Below, in pieces: positions 48,627 to 60,653 of a stretch of 64,000 nucleotides of DNA. The stretch lies in contig NC_133538.1 of the NCBI RefSeq assembly GCF_048544455.1, forward strand, positions 17,699,469 to 17,763,468, given 5' to 3'. Source of the stretch: Silene latifolia. Its lineage: Eukaryota > Streptophyta > Magnoliopsida > Caryophyllales > Caryophyllaceae. Under the pieces are notes generated by a model. It had not been told where the DNA came from and made no database searches. It was given only the letters and a program-made list of their open reading frames with translations. Each line of letters begins with the position of its first letter. Position 1 is the first letter of the stretch. The translations under genes were made by a program, and so were the position numbers.

Positions 48627-48662
48627 TAAAATAATCCTAAACTGAAATGAACCGAAATCAAA
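48627..48662. repeat. Templated filler at LINE inversion junction
   Basis: 35 of 36 bases match the flank 48216-48251 just upstream of the target site, in direct orientation. It belongs to neither LINE part. Confidence 0.85.
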
Positions 48663-50365
48663 GTTTCCTCCTCCCTTCATTGATCCATAACAGATTAGAT
48701 AAAGTTAATAGAGACTTTCTTTGGAATAAGAATCCTTCCCAGCGTTCTCCTAATTTGGTTTGTTGGAATAAAGTTTGTTTACCAAAGTCGGTTGGTGGTT
48801 TAGGAATTAAATCTTCTGAAGCAGCTAATAAAGCTCTTCAAATGAAACTTTTATGGAAAATTCTTATGGATAAGGAAAGTATATGGGTCAAAGTGGTATC
48901 TAAAAAATACTTGAGAAATTGTTCACTCTTTGATCATAAGCCTAATTCAGCCTCTTCTTGGCAATGGCGTAAACTAATGAGTCTTCGGACTCTATTTAGA
49001 AAAGGACTGAGATGGCAGGTAGGTAATGGTAGCAACATTAAGTTTTGGTCTGATAATTGGGTTTTTTCACACCCACTTATTAGCAGTATGGTTGATGATG
49101 ATAGTAATCGTGATCTTAATCTTTTGGTTAAAGATTTCATAACCTCAGACAAGCAATGGGATGTTTTTAAATTATCCAGTTTAGTGAATAACGATATTGT
49201 TAATTTGATTACTAACATTCCAGTGCCACATAATGATATTCCAGATACCCTTATTTGGGGGTTGTCCGTAGATGGAAATTTCTCTACCAAAACAGCAACT
49301 TGGTTAGCGCAAGGTTTGTTCGATCAAGCACTTGACAAATGTGAATTTCAGTGGATTTGGAAATTGAATATTCCTCCTAAATTGAAATTTTTTCTTTGGA
49401 AAGCCTGTGTTGACGGCCTTCCAACGAAAAGTAGACTTCTTAAGAGTCATATTGATGTCCCACCTCATTGTGTTCTGTGCAACAATCCTATAGAAAACAA
49501 AGATCATTTCTTTTACGAATGTCCCTTGATTGGGTCTGTCATCCAAGACCTGAATATTATTAGTTTCAACGAGTTTTTGTCAAATTATGATACTATTACA
49601 AGTCAATGTTTTCTAACGAAACTGAATTATCTCAAGGACTTAATTCCAAAAGATGACTTTATAAAGATTATTTTTAATTGGTGGAATGCATGGTTCCATA
49701 GAAATGATATGATCTTTAATAATGTTAATTTAAGTATCAGCAAACTTATTACTTTATGTAAAAATAGCACTAAGACATGGAATGTGACTAGATTTAAGGA
49801 TCTCAACAATCCCGAGGTACCAGAGTCGGCTAGAAACAATTCTAGTAAGGAAGAGATTTGGTGGGAAAAACCTACAAACGGCTTCGTAAAGCTAAATTTT
49901 GACGGATCGAGAATAGAAGCTAATAAAGCGGCTTTAGGATATTTTATAAGAGATCACAATGGTAAAGTCATTTTGTTGGGTGCAAAAAAGTGCGGATCTA
50001 ATAGTATCCTTGTTGCGGAAGCACTTGCTTTAAAAGAAGGCATTTTAGCAGCTAAATACTTAGGAATCTCAAAGTTAATTGTGGAGGGTGATAACTTATG
50101 TGTTATTAACTCGATTCGAGGTACTTGGCAAATTCCGTGGGAAATCTCTAGTATTATCAAGGATGTGAAATTAGACCTTCATTTTTTCGATGAAGTGATA
50201 ATTAAACATTGCTTTCGTGAAGCCAACAAGGTTGCTGACTTCATGGCTTCAGTTGGACATTCATGTCCAACTCTTTCGAGATGGTTTGATAGCCGGTGGC
50301 TTCAACTTACCTCCCTCATTCGAAAGGATGAGATAGGTTGGTCCTACCCTAGAGGATCAACCTAG
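48663..50365 (+). pseudogene. LINE ORF2 C-terminal part: zf-RVT and RNase H
   Basis: About 567 codons open without a stop (the ATG at 48647 lies in filler and is not the native start). It runs from the post-RT region (SFLLPSLIHNRLDKVNRDFL) through the zf-RVT domain (FQWIWKLNIPPKLKFFLWKA; CVLCNNPIENKDHFFYEC, about 49470-49520) to an RNase H domain (LNFDGSRIEANKAALGYFIR; AEALALKEG; VEGDNLCVI, about 49890-50250). The endonuclease and most RT are missing, so it cannot move on its own. The clean frame implies a young insertion. Confidence 0.88.
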
Positions 50366-50402
50366 TTTTCTTACCTAATCAAAAAAAAAAAAACTGATTA
50401 AA

Positions 50403-50539
50403 ACCAAACTTTTCTCAAACAAATCCGAAGCTAAAACAAATACCGGTCTGGTAGGTTCAAGTAAAAGTAGGTATACTCCAGACTGGGACCTTGTAAGGTG
50501 TTTTTAATGTGATTTCCGTTATCAGATACTCGAGCATAC
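50403..50539. other. Short intergenic gap between two LINEs
   Basis: 137 bp with no recognisable feature; it ends at the target duplication of the next LINE. Confidence 0.6.
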
Positions 50540-50556
50540 AAGTAGACAATCCATTA

Positions 50557-51926
50557 ACAATCTTCCCAAATACCCGACTGTTCTCTCTCTAGACTTCCAA
50601 AAGAAAACCCCCAATTTTAACCTAATTTGATCCATCGCATTCAACCGCCACCTCCAATCACCTGCGCTCCTCTACTGATCGGCCTTACGCCGGAGATGTG
50701 GCGGATTCCTAGCTCATCTCCGGCGGACGATTCACCCACCTTCTTTGTTTCCCCTCTCTAGCTGCGGCTCACCACTACCCGGAAAATGCGATTCCATTCT
50801 CGTCTCACATTTTGACCCGTTTTTTATGATTGCTTCCTTTGTTAGCAGCCTTGTTAGCTGCCTGTGTTTGCAGCGTCTCCTGTGTCGGATTCCCGTCCCT
50901 CCGTTTCCTCGTCCTATCACTGAAAATCGTGCGTGCAACCTAGGGGTGATCCCCCCATTCCCCCCACCCCTGATATGGACTTTTCATGCTTTGTTAGTCT
51001 GTGTCGATGATCTTAGCTAGTCCGTTGGTCTACGGATGTTGAGTCGTTCCTGAGGTGTCGTTTTGGGACTGATTTGGTGATCCCCCATTTCCCCACCAAT
51101 CGATCCCATTTCCTGTGTCACTTTTGTGTCTCAGTGTCGTCTTTCTGTTTGGTTCTGTTGCATGTATGGCGGTGGTCCTAGAAAGTGGCGTTAGGTGAAA
51201 TGGGTATCCTTTTTTAGATAATTAAAAGTGCTGTATTGAGCAGACGTGATGTTTACAGTAAGTGGATTATACATCTGATGTAGTACATCAGATGGTATAG
51301 TTTTTGAGCATTACGATAAAGTTTTTGAGTTTTAATCTAAATTTTTTGAGTTTTATTTTGAAGTTTTTGAGTTTATTTACTTAAACTTTAATCTCAAAAA
51401 ATTACATTATAACTCAAAAAAGTTACATATAAGCTCAAAAAAATTTGATTTTTGACATCATAAACCTAAAATGTAATTTATAAACTCTATAGTACTCGAA
51501 AAAAATACACAAAAACTCAAAAAGTCATTAAGTATGATGTAGTATATCCGATGTACAATCCTTTTTCTCTTATGTTTATGGCCGGGATGAATGGTTCAAG
51601 TGACCATTAAAAGTCAAAATAGGAAATTTATATGGGACGTTATGGGTGTGTTTTGTCAGGTTTGTTTGATGTTTCATGCGGAGTACTGAGTATGTTATGT
51701 CACTTTTTTGTCCTTTGTTGGTTTACCATTTAGTGTGTAGGTGTTGAAATCTGTTTTGTTGAAGTCTGTTTAAATTTGCTCGGCTGTTTTTATTAGGACT
51801 GATTTGGTGGTTTCCCCCCTTCCCCAGCCTATCGGTCCTTTATTTTTTGTCACTAAAGTTTGTCGGTCTTATGTGAGATTTAAGGGTGGTTATTGTATTC
51901 TTTCCTCCAGCTAGGGTGAGTCTTTG
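50557..51926 (+). other. LINE 5' region with repeated CCCCA blocks and a MITE
   Basis: Segments near 50943, 51065-51130 and 51797-51860 share GATTTGGTGxTxCCCCC and TTCCCCA words, suggesting 5' UTR subrepeats. 51256-51570 is an inserted MITE. No ORF1 is seen. Confidence 0.5.
51256..51570. mobile_element. MITE with TTTTTGAG/CTCAAAAA interior
   Basis: Left GGATTATACATCTGATGTAG...GTTTTTGAG and right (reverse complement) GGATTGTACATCGGATATAC...CTTTTTGAG form imperfect TIRs of about 45 bp. The interior has about four TTTTTGAG copies in the left half and about five CTCAAAAA copies in the right half. Target duplication not resolved. Confidence 0.65.
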
Positions 51927-52800
51927 ATGGCTTGGGTTCTTGTTTGGGTTGAATCGTTGGGTTGTATCGATAAGAGCATGGTGTGGAGTTTGGTTGGCCT
52001 TGCTGTGGTGGTATTCGTATTCATGAAAGGACTTTGTTGGAATGTAAGAGGATTAAATAATACTCTTGCTCCGACAATTGCTAAAACTAGAGCGATTCTT
52101 TCAAGTACTTATTTTGATTTTTTGTTCTTAGCTGAAACAAAATGTAATGTAGACTTAGTTGATCTTATTTTTCGTTCTTTTGGGTTTACTCGGAGTTTTG
52201 GTGTTAATGCTCATGAAACCAAAGGAGGCCTCTGGTTTGGTTTTAGATCTGATGCTCAGTTTGAGTGTATCATTGCGTGTCAAAACTTCATTATCATCAA
52301 AGTCAGGCAATACAAAGATAGTTTTTGGTACTTGTGTCTTATCTACGGCGAACCGGTCACTCATAAGCGGGAAGCTGTTTGGAATGATCTTAGTCAATGG
52401 ATTGGCTCTTTTAAAAGCCCGTTCCTACTTATAGGGGACTTTAACCAAGTTGATTACCAAGAAGATAAATGGGGTGGCAGGAAAGGTAGGATCCCGGGAG
52501 CCTCACTCTTTAATAAATGGAAGGCTGAGCATTTTTTGATGGATATTCCGTTTAAGGGGCCAAGGTTTACTTGGTGTAACAAGAGGGAAGATCATAGTAT
52601 AGTGTTGGAAAGGCTCGATAAGGGTTATGGGTCATGGGACTGGAATGGTTTTTTTCCGAACTCTGGCATTATTACCTGCCTATTCAAGTTTCGGATCATG
52701 CGCCTATTATATTTGAAACGGACTTACTAACTTGTAATGGTAGAAGACCTTATAGGATGGAGGCTTGGAACCTAGACTATGAGGAATGCGTTACCTTGGT
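51927..52800 (+). pseudogene. LINE endonuclease (EEP family)
   Basis: The ATG at 51927 opens the frame; the domain itself starts near 52024 (MKGLCWNVRGLNNTLAPTI). Endonuclease motifs: N in WNVRGLNN, E in LAETKC, D/N in LLIGDFNQVD, and FTWCNKRE. A frameshift near 52660 separates the C-terminal SDHAPI motif. The enzyme nicks target DNA to prime reverse transcription. The frame is broken, so it is inactive. Confidence 0.88.
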
Positions 52801-54895
52801 TTAGAACGGGTGGCATGACCCTGTCTCAGGCTCAGGCTCGGTAACAGTTAGAATGATACGAAAACTATCAAGAGCTAGAAATTGTATGTGTCTCTGGTCT
52901 ATTGCTAAGAGAAAAGAATGGAATAAGAAATGGAGTGATTTTGATGACATTTTGGGTAAAGGTTTGCACGAAATTGAGGCTAAGGGAACGACTCGGACAT
53001 TCACTACAGCGTATGCTAGTCAAATGAAGTATGCTAAGGTCTCGGCTAAATATTGGAAAGAACGGGCCAAGATTAAATGGAACGCAGAGGGAGATACATG
53101 CTCCAAATACTTCTTTAATTGGGTTAAGGGCAGAGCAGGTAGGAATTATATTGCTGGGATTAAAATGGATAATGGGGAGTGGAATTTTGACACTGAAAAC
53201 ACTATGGGTTTATTTGTCCAATTTTACTATGGTCTTTTTAAGGAAGGAGTGAATAAGATCTTGTTTGACGAGTTTTTCCCTACTCTTAAAAATTTGTTAA
53301 TGATTAATAAAGGATTTTGTTCCCCGGATGACAGAGATGCTTTGGACACCCATTTCACTCCCAAAGAGGTTCGCACTGCAGTGTTTCAGCTCGGCCCGTT
53401 AAAATCTCCGGGACCTGATGGTATCCCTGCCATTTTCTTCCATAAATGTTGGCACTTTATTAAGCATAGTGTCATTGGGACAGTGTTGGCCATCCTCAAT
53501 GGTAATAGTTAACCAGAATTCCTGAATAATACTTTCTTGGTTCTTATCCCTAAATCTAGTGCCCCTGAAACGGTTGATAACTTTCGCCCTATCAGTCTGT
53601 GTAATGTAATAATGAAAATTATTACAAGGTGTATCACTAATCGATTGAAGAAGTTCATGGGAAAACTAGTGGGAGATTTCCAAAACGCGTTTGTTCACAG
53701 GAGGAATATGGGTGATAATATTTTAATTACTAATGAAATATTACAAAAAATTTCCTCATCTAGAAATGGTAGGATGGGTTGGATGGCGTTTAAAGCGGAC
53801 ATGAGCAAAGCTTATGATCGTCTCGACTGGAACTTTATCAGAGGTACGCTGGTTTTGATGGGATTCCCATGTAACTTAATGAAATGTATTACGACGGTGT
53901 CTTATGAAATTTTGGTTAATGGAATTCCCTCAAGGCGTATCCGACCGAGTTGCGGCCTTTGTCAGGGCGATCCTTTCTCTCTTTATATTTTTGTACTGTG
54001 TACTGAAATTCTATCTTTAAACATTCTACGCATGCAAAAGGATGGTCTTATTCGAGGAATTAAGGTCAGCAGAAACAGTATCCCTATCTCTCATATGCTC
54101 TTCGCGGATGATTCCATGTTTTTTATCGAAGGTAAATTTAAGAGTTGTGGTAACCTGAACAAAGTTATCAAGGATTATTGCCATGCCTCGGGTCAGGTTA
54201 TTAATGATAATAAATCTTCTATGACTTTCAGCCCGTGCTCAAGTCTATCCTTTGCTCGTAAATGTTTGAAAACCTTTAATATTCCATGTGGCACTAATAT
54301 GGTTTCATACTTGGGTATTCCTACTGATGTGGGACTTTCAGGGTGTAATAAAAGTAAAAGAGAAACTTTTGAGTTTATCATTGACAAGGTTAGAAAGCGT
54401 TTATCTTCATGGAATTGTGTTCTTCTATCGTCGGCTGGTAGATTGGCTTTGATTTCTTCTGTCTTGTGTTGCCTTTCTGTTTACTTTCTATCGGTATTTA
54501 AAATACCTGTAAGTGTGACAAAAAGATTAGATGCCATCTTGTCACATTTTTGGTGGGCATGTCATAAGAAATCTTCTTCTATTAGCTGGTGTAGTAGACT
54601 CTTCCTAAGCCAACCTAAAGGAAATGGTGGTTTGGGCATTAGACGTATGCTGAAGTTCAACCAACCACTTCTAGCCAAGATTGGATGGAGAATGATTACT
54701 CACCCAGATTCTATTCTTAGTAAGTCTATTAGTGCTAAATATGGCTTAAAGTGGCTAGACGGTGACCTGCTCTTTAATGATGGTAGGAGTAACTCCTCAT
54801 GGGGATGAAAAAGTATTGTTTGGGGCCTTCAGCTCATTAAACCCCTTTTAGACTGGAACATCTCTCCATCTTCTGACCTCAATGTTTGGAATACT
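52801..54895 (+). pseudogene. LINE reverse transcriptase
   Basis: TAG at about 52802, then one frame interrupted by TAA at 53510-53512 and TGA at 54806-54808. Motifs in order: KSPGPDGIPAIFF (about 53402), LIPKSSAPETVDNFRPISL (about 53545), FKADMSKAYDRLDW (about 53790), GLCQGDPFSLYIF (about 53955), catalytic FADD (about 54102). Order and spacing match plant L1 ORF2. Confidence 0.9.
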
Positions 54896-56180
54896 AGATG
54901 GTCAATGGTACTATGCCGAAACCATTATGCCTAGAGCTTCTTACTGATTTCCCTAATTTGAGTAATTTAAAAATCAGAAATCTTATCTATAACAGTAACT
55001 GTTGGGACCAGAGATTAGTGTCTATGTCTTTTGACGAATCTTCTGCCAAAAATATTCTTGCTATTCCGATTAGATGCTCGGAAGAAGGTAGCGACAACTT
55101 CTTTTGGTCGGCTTCGTCATCCGGGAATTATTCAGTTAAGATTGGTTATCAGATTGCACTAAAAAATTCCTAGAATATTTCAGCGACACCAAAGGATCGT
55201 TCAAGAGTTCCAGATGCGTGTGTGTATGTCTCTCAAAAAATCCTATGGAACTTACCAGGACCAAAAAGTTGGATTATCTTTATTTGGAAACTTCTCACTG
55301 AATCGCTGCCCACTGGGGAAGGTTTTTTAAAGAGGGGTTTTGACGGCCCTTTCACTTGCTTACTTTGTGATTCAAACGAAACGAAGATGCCTGATCACTT
55401 GTTCCGTGATTGTTCCTTTGCTAATAGAATTTGGGCTGGAAGTCTTCTAGGGATTCGAGCTCAATCAGGCGATAATTTGAGGCTCCAGTTTTGGGTTTGT
55501 AACTGGCTTTCTATTCTTTCTATTCTTTCTAAGGCTACTAATAAACAAGAGGCTTGTCTTTCTTTATTGTGTACTATTTGGACTATCTGGGTGGTAAGGT
55601 GTAGAAAGGTATTTGATAATGCGGAGAGCTCCCCTATTGGTGCTATCTTATTATATCAAGGTACTCTTAACTTGGCTCTTTCTGCTAAAGATAGGAAGCG
55701 GAGGTCCATTGCTGTTCAAACACCTTTGGAGGAAGACTTGACTAATCTTAGGAATGGGGTAACCATTCGTTTGATCCAGGGTTCTCTAAGCTGTTCGCGG
55801 TCTCATATTTTTGTGGATGCTGCATGGTCTACGGAACTGGCTCTGGTTTTGGTGGGTGTATTATCTTAGATAATGATGTTGTGTCTGAATTCTGTATCAA
55901 GGGAAGAGCTGAGAATGCTGAGCAAGCGGAAGCGTTGGCAATTAGAGAGGCCTTGAAGTGGGCACTCTCTCGAAACATCCTTCATGTTAACATTTTCTCT
56001 GATTGTCTGCAGGTTCTTGCTCAAGTCCTAAAGTACTCTCAGCTCAAATATTGGACTAGGAATACTGTTGACGACATCATTGATCTAGCGAAAAACTTTC
56101 ATTGTATTTCCTTTACATATGTTCCTAGAATTTGTAATAGAGCCGCTCATAGGTTAGCTAAGTGTGCTATTAAAGTGTAG
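54896..56180 (+). pseudogene. LINE zf-RVT and RNase H
   Basis: After a frameshift near 54895 the zf-RVT region (FFWSASSSGNYSVKIGYQ; CLLCDSNETKMPDHLFRDC at about 55360) is broken by TAG at 55171-55173. A frameshift near 55830 leads to RNase H (GFGGCIILDND; AEALAIREALKWA; SDCLQVLAQ) ending at 56180. The RNase H tail is a plant L1 feature. Confidence 0.88.
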
Positions 56181-56205
56181 AACTCCGTAAGTAGACAGTC
56201 CATTA

Positions 56206-56835
56206 TTTTCATGGACTCTCCCAACATAAATTAAGAGCAAATTTTCCCTTTAAGAGCATTGCACACTGAAAGAGATGCAGCACACTGTATACAATGGCAT
56301 CAAGGCTTGTATACAACAGAGAAACAGATTACATTAAAAACAAACTGCATGTCTGCATGTATTATACCACACATTTTAATGGAGCACAAAATCAAGGAAA
56401 GAAGGCATTTAGACATGTATACAAAGTGAAATTTGAAGAATACGAGCTGAAAGATGAGATTCGGAACAACCAGCTGTTGAATTATGCAGCACAAAGTCAT
56501 GTAAGTTAAGGCATGTATGTATACAACACATTACAATTACACTGCTTGAGTTTTCCCTTGAGAAACCTTTGAAGAATACAAGCTATAAGATGAGCTTCAG
56601 AAGAAAAAAAACAGCTGTTAAATAATAATGGCTACAAAAAGATGTTCATGATTACATATTTTTTTCACGTTGAAAATCACGAGTAAGCTATTTTACTTTT
56701 GACAGTCCAACATTCACTCAAAATCTAGCTTTCTTGCAGGAATTCATCACTAAAAGCAGTTACTGTCCAAAACGAAACTATATGAGTAAGCTAAATGATT
56801 ATGCATTTACAAATCACTGGTTTTTAGCAGGGCAA
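56206..56835. other. Sequence downstream of the PMD pseudogene
   Basis: 630 bp with no domain match by eye; probably the 3' flank of the minus-strand PMD gene. The frame 56294-56509 has no recognisable features. Confidence 0.5.
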
Positions 56836-58099
56836 TCAGTCAGAGAAATGGTAGTAGTTTTCAACATCTATTGGATGCTTGTCAGACATTCCTGATCTTG
56901 TCACACTGGCATAGCGCGCCTTCCCAAATCGATCAGAAACATAAAAGGGACTATCAGCTGAATCTCTAATTTTCCTTTTCGCATTTTTTACGCTTCTCAA
57001 AGAAACATTCCTATTTCCCAATTTGTTACTTACCTCCTCATCATCGTCTGAATCCACAATTACCAAGTTCTCCAAATTTTGATTTTCTTTTCCCTCACAA
57101 TTGTTTCGTTTTCTAGCATCTTTGTAGCTACAAGCCTTCAGCGTTTTACTCCCCACTAGCTCAGCATGTCCCTGAATAAAATTTCCATTATCACTCATTA
57201 ATCTGTCACACAAATTTTCGACATGTTTTGATTGTAAGACTGGTGCCGAACTGATTTGTTTTGGTCCCAAAGAACAGATAGGCGCGATTTTAACTGCAAA
57301 TTCCCGTTCACGTTCAAATTGTCTAGTTACCCTCTGAGGGAAGTACATTGCACTACAATAAATCCCAACCAGCTTCTGAGGTTGCACAAAAACACTGAAG
57401 GAAATCAGCTCATTGTCATCATCCAAACAACCATTTACTATCTTCCCATTAGCGAGAGAACTAGTCCTAGGCCGCCAATTTTCCAACTCTAAAGCATAAG
57501 AGCGCCAACAAAACCATCACTCGATCTAAGCATCAACCTAACATCAACCAAATTCATTGTCAAACTCACATTATCCCACCTAGCAATTCTTGGCTGCCCT
57601 AAACTTAATGGTTTTGCCAATTTCGACCCTAGCATTGGAAACCTCTTTAAAGCCCAAAGTTGAACAATCTGAAAAGGACCAGGAATCGAAACTTGCTTCT
57701 TATTAGAATCAAAATCAGCAGCATGATGAGTCAAATAAGTCAAATTATTAAACAAACAAGCAAGAACAGAAGGAGCTAGCGCGATTTTAACTCTGCGAGC
57801 AAGATTGACAGCAATAGAAAAAACATGGTGGCCTACAATATTATCACCAAGATCAGGAAATACAAACCTCGACAGCCAGTACGCTAAAAACCCGACATGC
57901 TCAACATCAACACTTTCTTCACCAAAACGCTTAATCCATTCCGGATCCGACGCATTCCTATCAAAACTAGTCATCATGAATTCCCTCCTAACCCAATGTA
58001 ACTTTCCTTCCAAACACTTACTTAACTCCCATGAGACAGGCAAGTTAACCTATTCTCCTATGACCGAAAACCCGGCTAAAATGCAAACATCCTCAAGAG
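56836..58099 (-). pseudogene. Plant mobile domain (PMD) protein, truncated pseudogene
   Basis: On the minus strand the reading begins inside the domain at LEDVCILAGFSVIGE (58097-58053), followed by TAG 58050-58052, then FLAYWLSRFVFPDLG and NLARRVKIALAPSVLACLFN, typical of the plant mobile domain (PF10536; MAIN/MAIL-like and transposon-borne proteins). A frameshift near 57500 joins it to YALELENWRPRTSS and a ~216-residue C-terminal region with an acidic patch (VDSDDDEE) and a basic KNAKRKIRDS stretch. The N-terminus is cut off by the copia array at 58100. Whether it was a host MAIL gene or transposon cargo is open. Confidence 0.75.
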
Positions 58100-58668
58100 T
58101 GTTGGGGAAGCGTCCTATAAACCTTGTGTATGAATAGTCTCACCCAACAACGATATTAGGATGGAACACAAACAATAAAAGTAAGTAACAACAAATAAAA
58201 ATGACACCACAATTTCTCACGTGGAAACCCTTCTCAACTAAGGGAAAAACCACGGCTCTCTTGATAAATTAATTCACTAATAAGATATTACAAAGTTCTT
58301 AAAGTACAATCATTCACACTAGTATTGTCACTTTCTCTCAAACTTTGCCTCACCCTTATTATTTCTAATGGATGTTGAACACTCTCTTTTCTCTCTTTCG
58401 AACAAGAAGTATTCTCACCAATATAATGTAATTTGCCTCTCTATAATTTGTTTGTATAAAACTATTACCACCAATAGCATTTTATACTAAGAGAATATCA
58501 AGGTTTCTAATAAGTTATTAATTGTTTTAATTAAAACAATTACATAACTCTTGTGCATTATATGTTTCCTCTTCCAAAAATGTAATCCATTTACGTATTT
58601 CCATTTGAAACATCCTACACTTTATTTCAACATTTAATTGTTGGAGATTTTGGGAGATTAATCCAACA
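58100..58668 (-). repeat. Array LTR 1
   Basis: TGTTGG...CCAACA ends; junction with the PMD pseudogene. More similar to LTR 3 than to LTR 2, for example in the AATTTGTTTGTATAAAAC stretch near 58445. Confidence 0.9.
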
Positions 58669-60001
58669 ATTTTCTCCCTCGACCAAACAAACACCCCAAT
58701 TATCTCGGAAAAGTGGACTTTCTTCTTTACGTTGGCCTTCTTTTTCACGCTATGTCCATCCACATAGCAAATATTGTTTTTCGTTTTCACCCCTTGCATC
58801 ACCAAGCTCCTCCCACGATATACCTTGCACCACTTACCACTACCAGCATATCGGTTCCCTTGAGTCGTCAACACACTCAAAGAAATAATGTTGGAATAAG
58901 CTTTAGGGACATACCTTACATTTTTGAAAGTTCTTATGGTGCCATCATGGAGTTTCATTCTTACACTCCCTACACCCTCAACTTTTAATTTGAGGCCATC
59001 ACCCACTTTGACATGCCCAAAGTCTCCATTATTTTTCAAAGTATCAAATGATCCTTGGTCTTTACACACATGCACAGAGGCAGCCGAATCCATCACCCAT
59101 TTTTCTTGACATTCCACCTCATCTTGAGTAGTCAAGAATATGCCTTCATCATCACTACTATTACCACACACCATATTGGAAGAATCACCTAAATCATCAA
59201 CCTTAGCTTTGCCCAACTTTTCTCTTAAAGACTTCACACTTTTCAAGTCTTCCTTCATTATTGGCCAATTTCGTTGAATATGGCCCTTCTCATGAGAATA
59301 ATAACACTCCACATTATACATGTCTCTAGTGCGCGACTTTGATCTACTTCTTTGGCCATCTCCATATCTTTGTGATTTTCTCCCTCTTTCACAACCATCT
59401 ACCACTAGTGCCCCACCATCACTTGATGATGCATCTCCATCTATTTTTGCCATCATCCTCTCATTTTCTCTCACCACTATTATTGCTTCATCCAACGAGA
59501 TCTTCTCTTTACCCACGAGCATCGTCATCACAATGGGTCTAAAACTTTCCTCAATGAAGCCAATAACAAGAGAGCTTTCTCTTGATCTGTTATCTTCTCA
59601 TCGACATTCAAGAGTTGACACACTAACTGGTTGAATTTATTTATGTGGTCTTTCAAATTTGTATCACCCTCCTCCATCTTGAGTTGATACAATTCCCATC
59701 GCAAACATAATCGGTTGGTGAGCGACTTTGACGCATACATGCCTTGTAACTTCTCTAACAAGGCCCTAGGCTCCTTCTCGCTCAAAAGATTATACTTAGT
59801 CTCTGGTGCTACCGCCAACCTTATCATACTCACGGCTTTCTTTTTCTTTGACTCCCAATTAGACTCACTCATCTCTGATGGTTTAGTCGATTCCAAAGCC
59901 TCATCAAGACTCGATTGGACTAGCAAGTCTTCAACTGTGCTTTTCTACACCATAAAATTCATTTTCCCATCAAAAAATGGAATATGAAATTTCTCCGCCA
60001 T
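58527..60001 (-). pseudogene. gag: Array unit 1 gag-protease
   Basis: ATG at 60001 (MAEKFHIPFFDGKM). In-frame TAG at 59945-59947 (codon 19) and a frameshift near 59550. The zinc knuckle has lost two ligands (CYYSHEKGHIQRNW) and the protease motif is DSAASVHVC instead of DSGASVHVC. The frame reads ~47 codons into the LTR and stops at 58527. Non-functional. Confidence 0.85.
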
Positions 60002-60072
60002 CTTACTTACGATAAACAAGTTCCTCCCTAAATCGGAATCTCCCACACACCTCCCAGTATACAGAACCTTCG

Positions 60073-60084
60073 GCTCTGATACCA
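60073..60084 (-). promoter_or_regulatory. Primer binding site of unit 1 (tRNA-iMet type)
   Basis: GCTCTGATACCA on the plus strand is the reverse complement of TGGTATCAGAGC, next to LTR 2. Confidence 0.92.
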
Positions 60085-60085
60085 C

Positions 60086-60653
60086 TGTTGGGGAAGCGTC
60101 CTGTAACCTTGTGTATGAATAGTCTCACCCAACAACGATATTAGGATGGAACACAAACAATAAAAGTAAGTAACAACAAATAAAAATGACACCACAATTT
60201 CTCACGTGGAAACCCTTCTCAACTAAGGGAAAAACCACGGCTCTCTTGATAAATTAATTCACTAATAAGATATTACAAAGTTCTTAAAGTACAATCACTC
60301 ACACTAGTATTGTCACTTTCTCTCAAACTTTGCCTCACCCTTATTATTTCTAATGGATGTTGAACACTCTCTTTTCTCTCTTTCGAACAAGAAGTATTCT
60401 CACCAATATAATGTAATTTGCCTCTCTATATTTTATGTGTATAAAACTATTACCACCAATAGCTTTTTATACTAAGATAATATCAAAACTTCTAATAAGT
60501 TATTAATTGTTTTAATTAAAACAATTACATAACTCTTGTGCATTATATGTTTCCTCTTCCAAAAATGTAATCCATTTACGTATTTCCATTTGAAACATCC
60601 TACACTTTATTTCAACATTTAATTGTTGGAGATTTTGGGAGATTAATCCAACA
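60086..60653 (-). repeat. Array LTR 2 (divergent type)
   Basis: 568 bp; differs from LTRs 1 and 3 at shared positions, for example ATTTTATGTGTATAAAAC near 60430. Confidence 0.9.

Larger units (their letters stand above)
48281..50391 (+). mobile_element. 5'-inverted, 5'-truncated L1-type LINE insertion
   Basis: Flanked by perfect 11-bp duplications AACTGATTAAA (48270-48280 and 50392-50402) and ending in poly(A) at 50381-50391. 48281-48626 carries an RT fragment on the minus strand, 48663-50365 carries the downstream ORF2 on the plus strand, and a 36-bp filler joins them. This is the twin-priming structure known from L1 elements. Confidence 0.9.
50557..56188 (+). mobile_element. Near-full-length L1-type LINE, degenerate, no visible ORF1
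   Basis: Flanked by 17-bp duplications with one mismatch (50540-50556 and 56189-56205, AAGTAGACAxTCCATTA). It carries a long 5' region, endonuclease, RT, zf-RVT and RNase H. No poly(A) remains before the right duplication, and only 8 nt separate the stop from it. At least six frame lesions and the mismatched duplication show it is older than the LINE at 48281. An ORF1 (nucleic-acid-binding protein) is not visible in 50557-51926. Confidence 0.82.

Noticed and set aside
50732-51020. ORFs in the LINE 5' region as a possible ORF1
   Set aside because: No zinc knuckle or RNA-binding motif and the frame is short.
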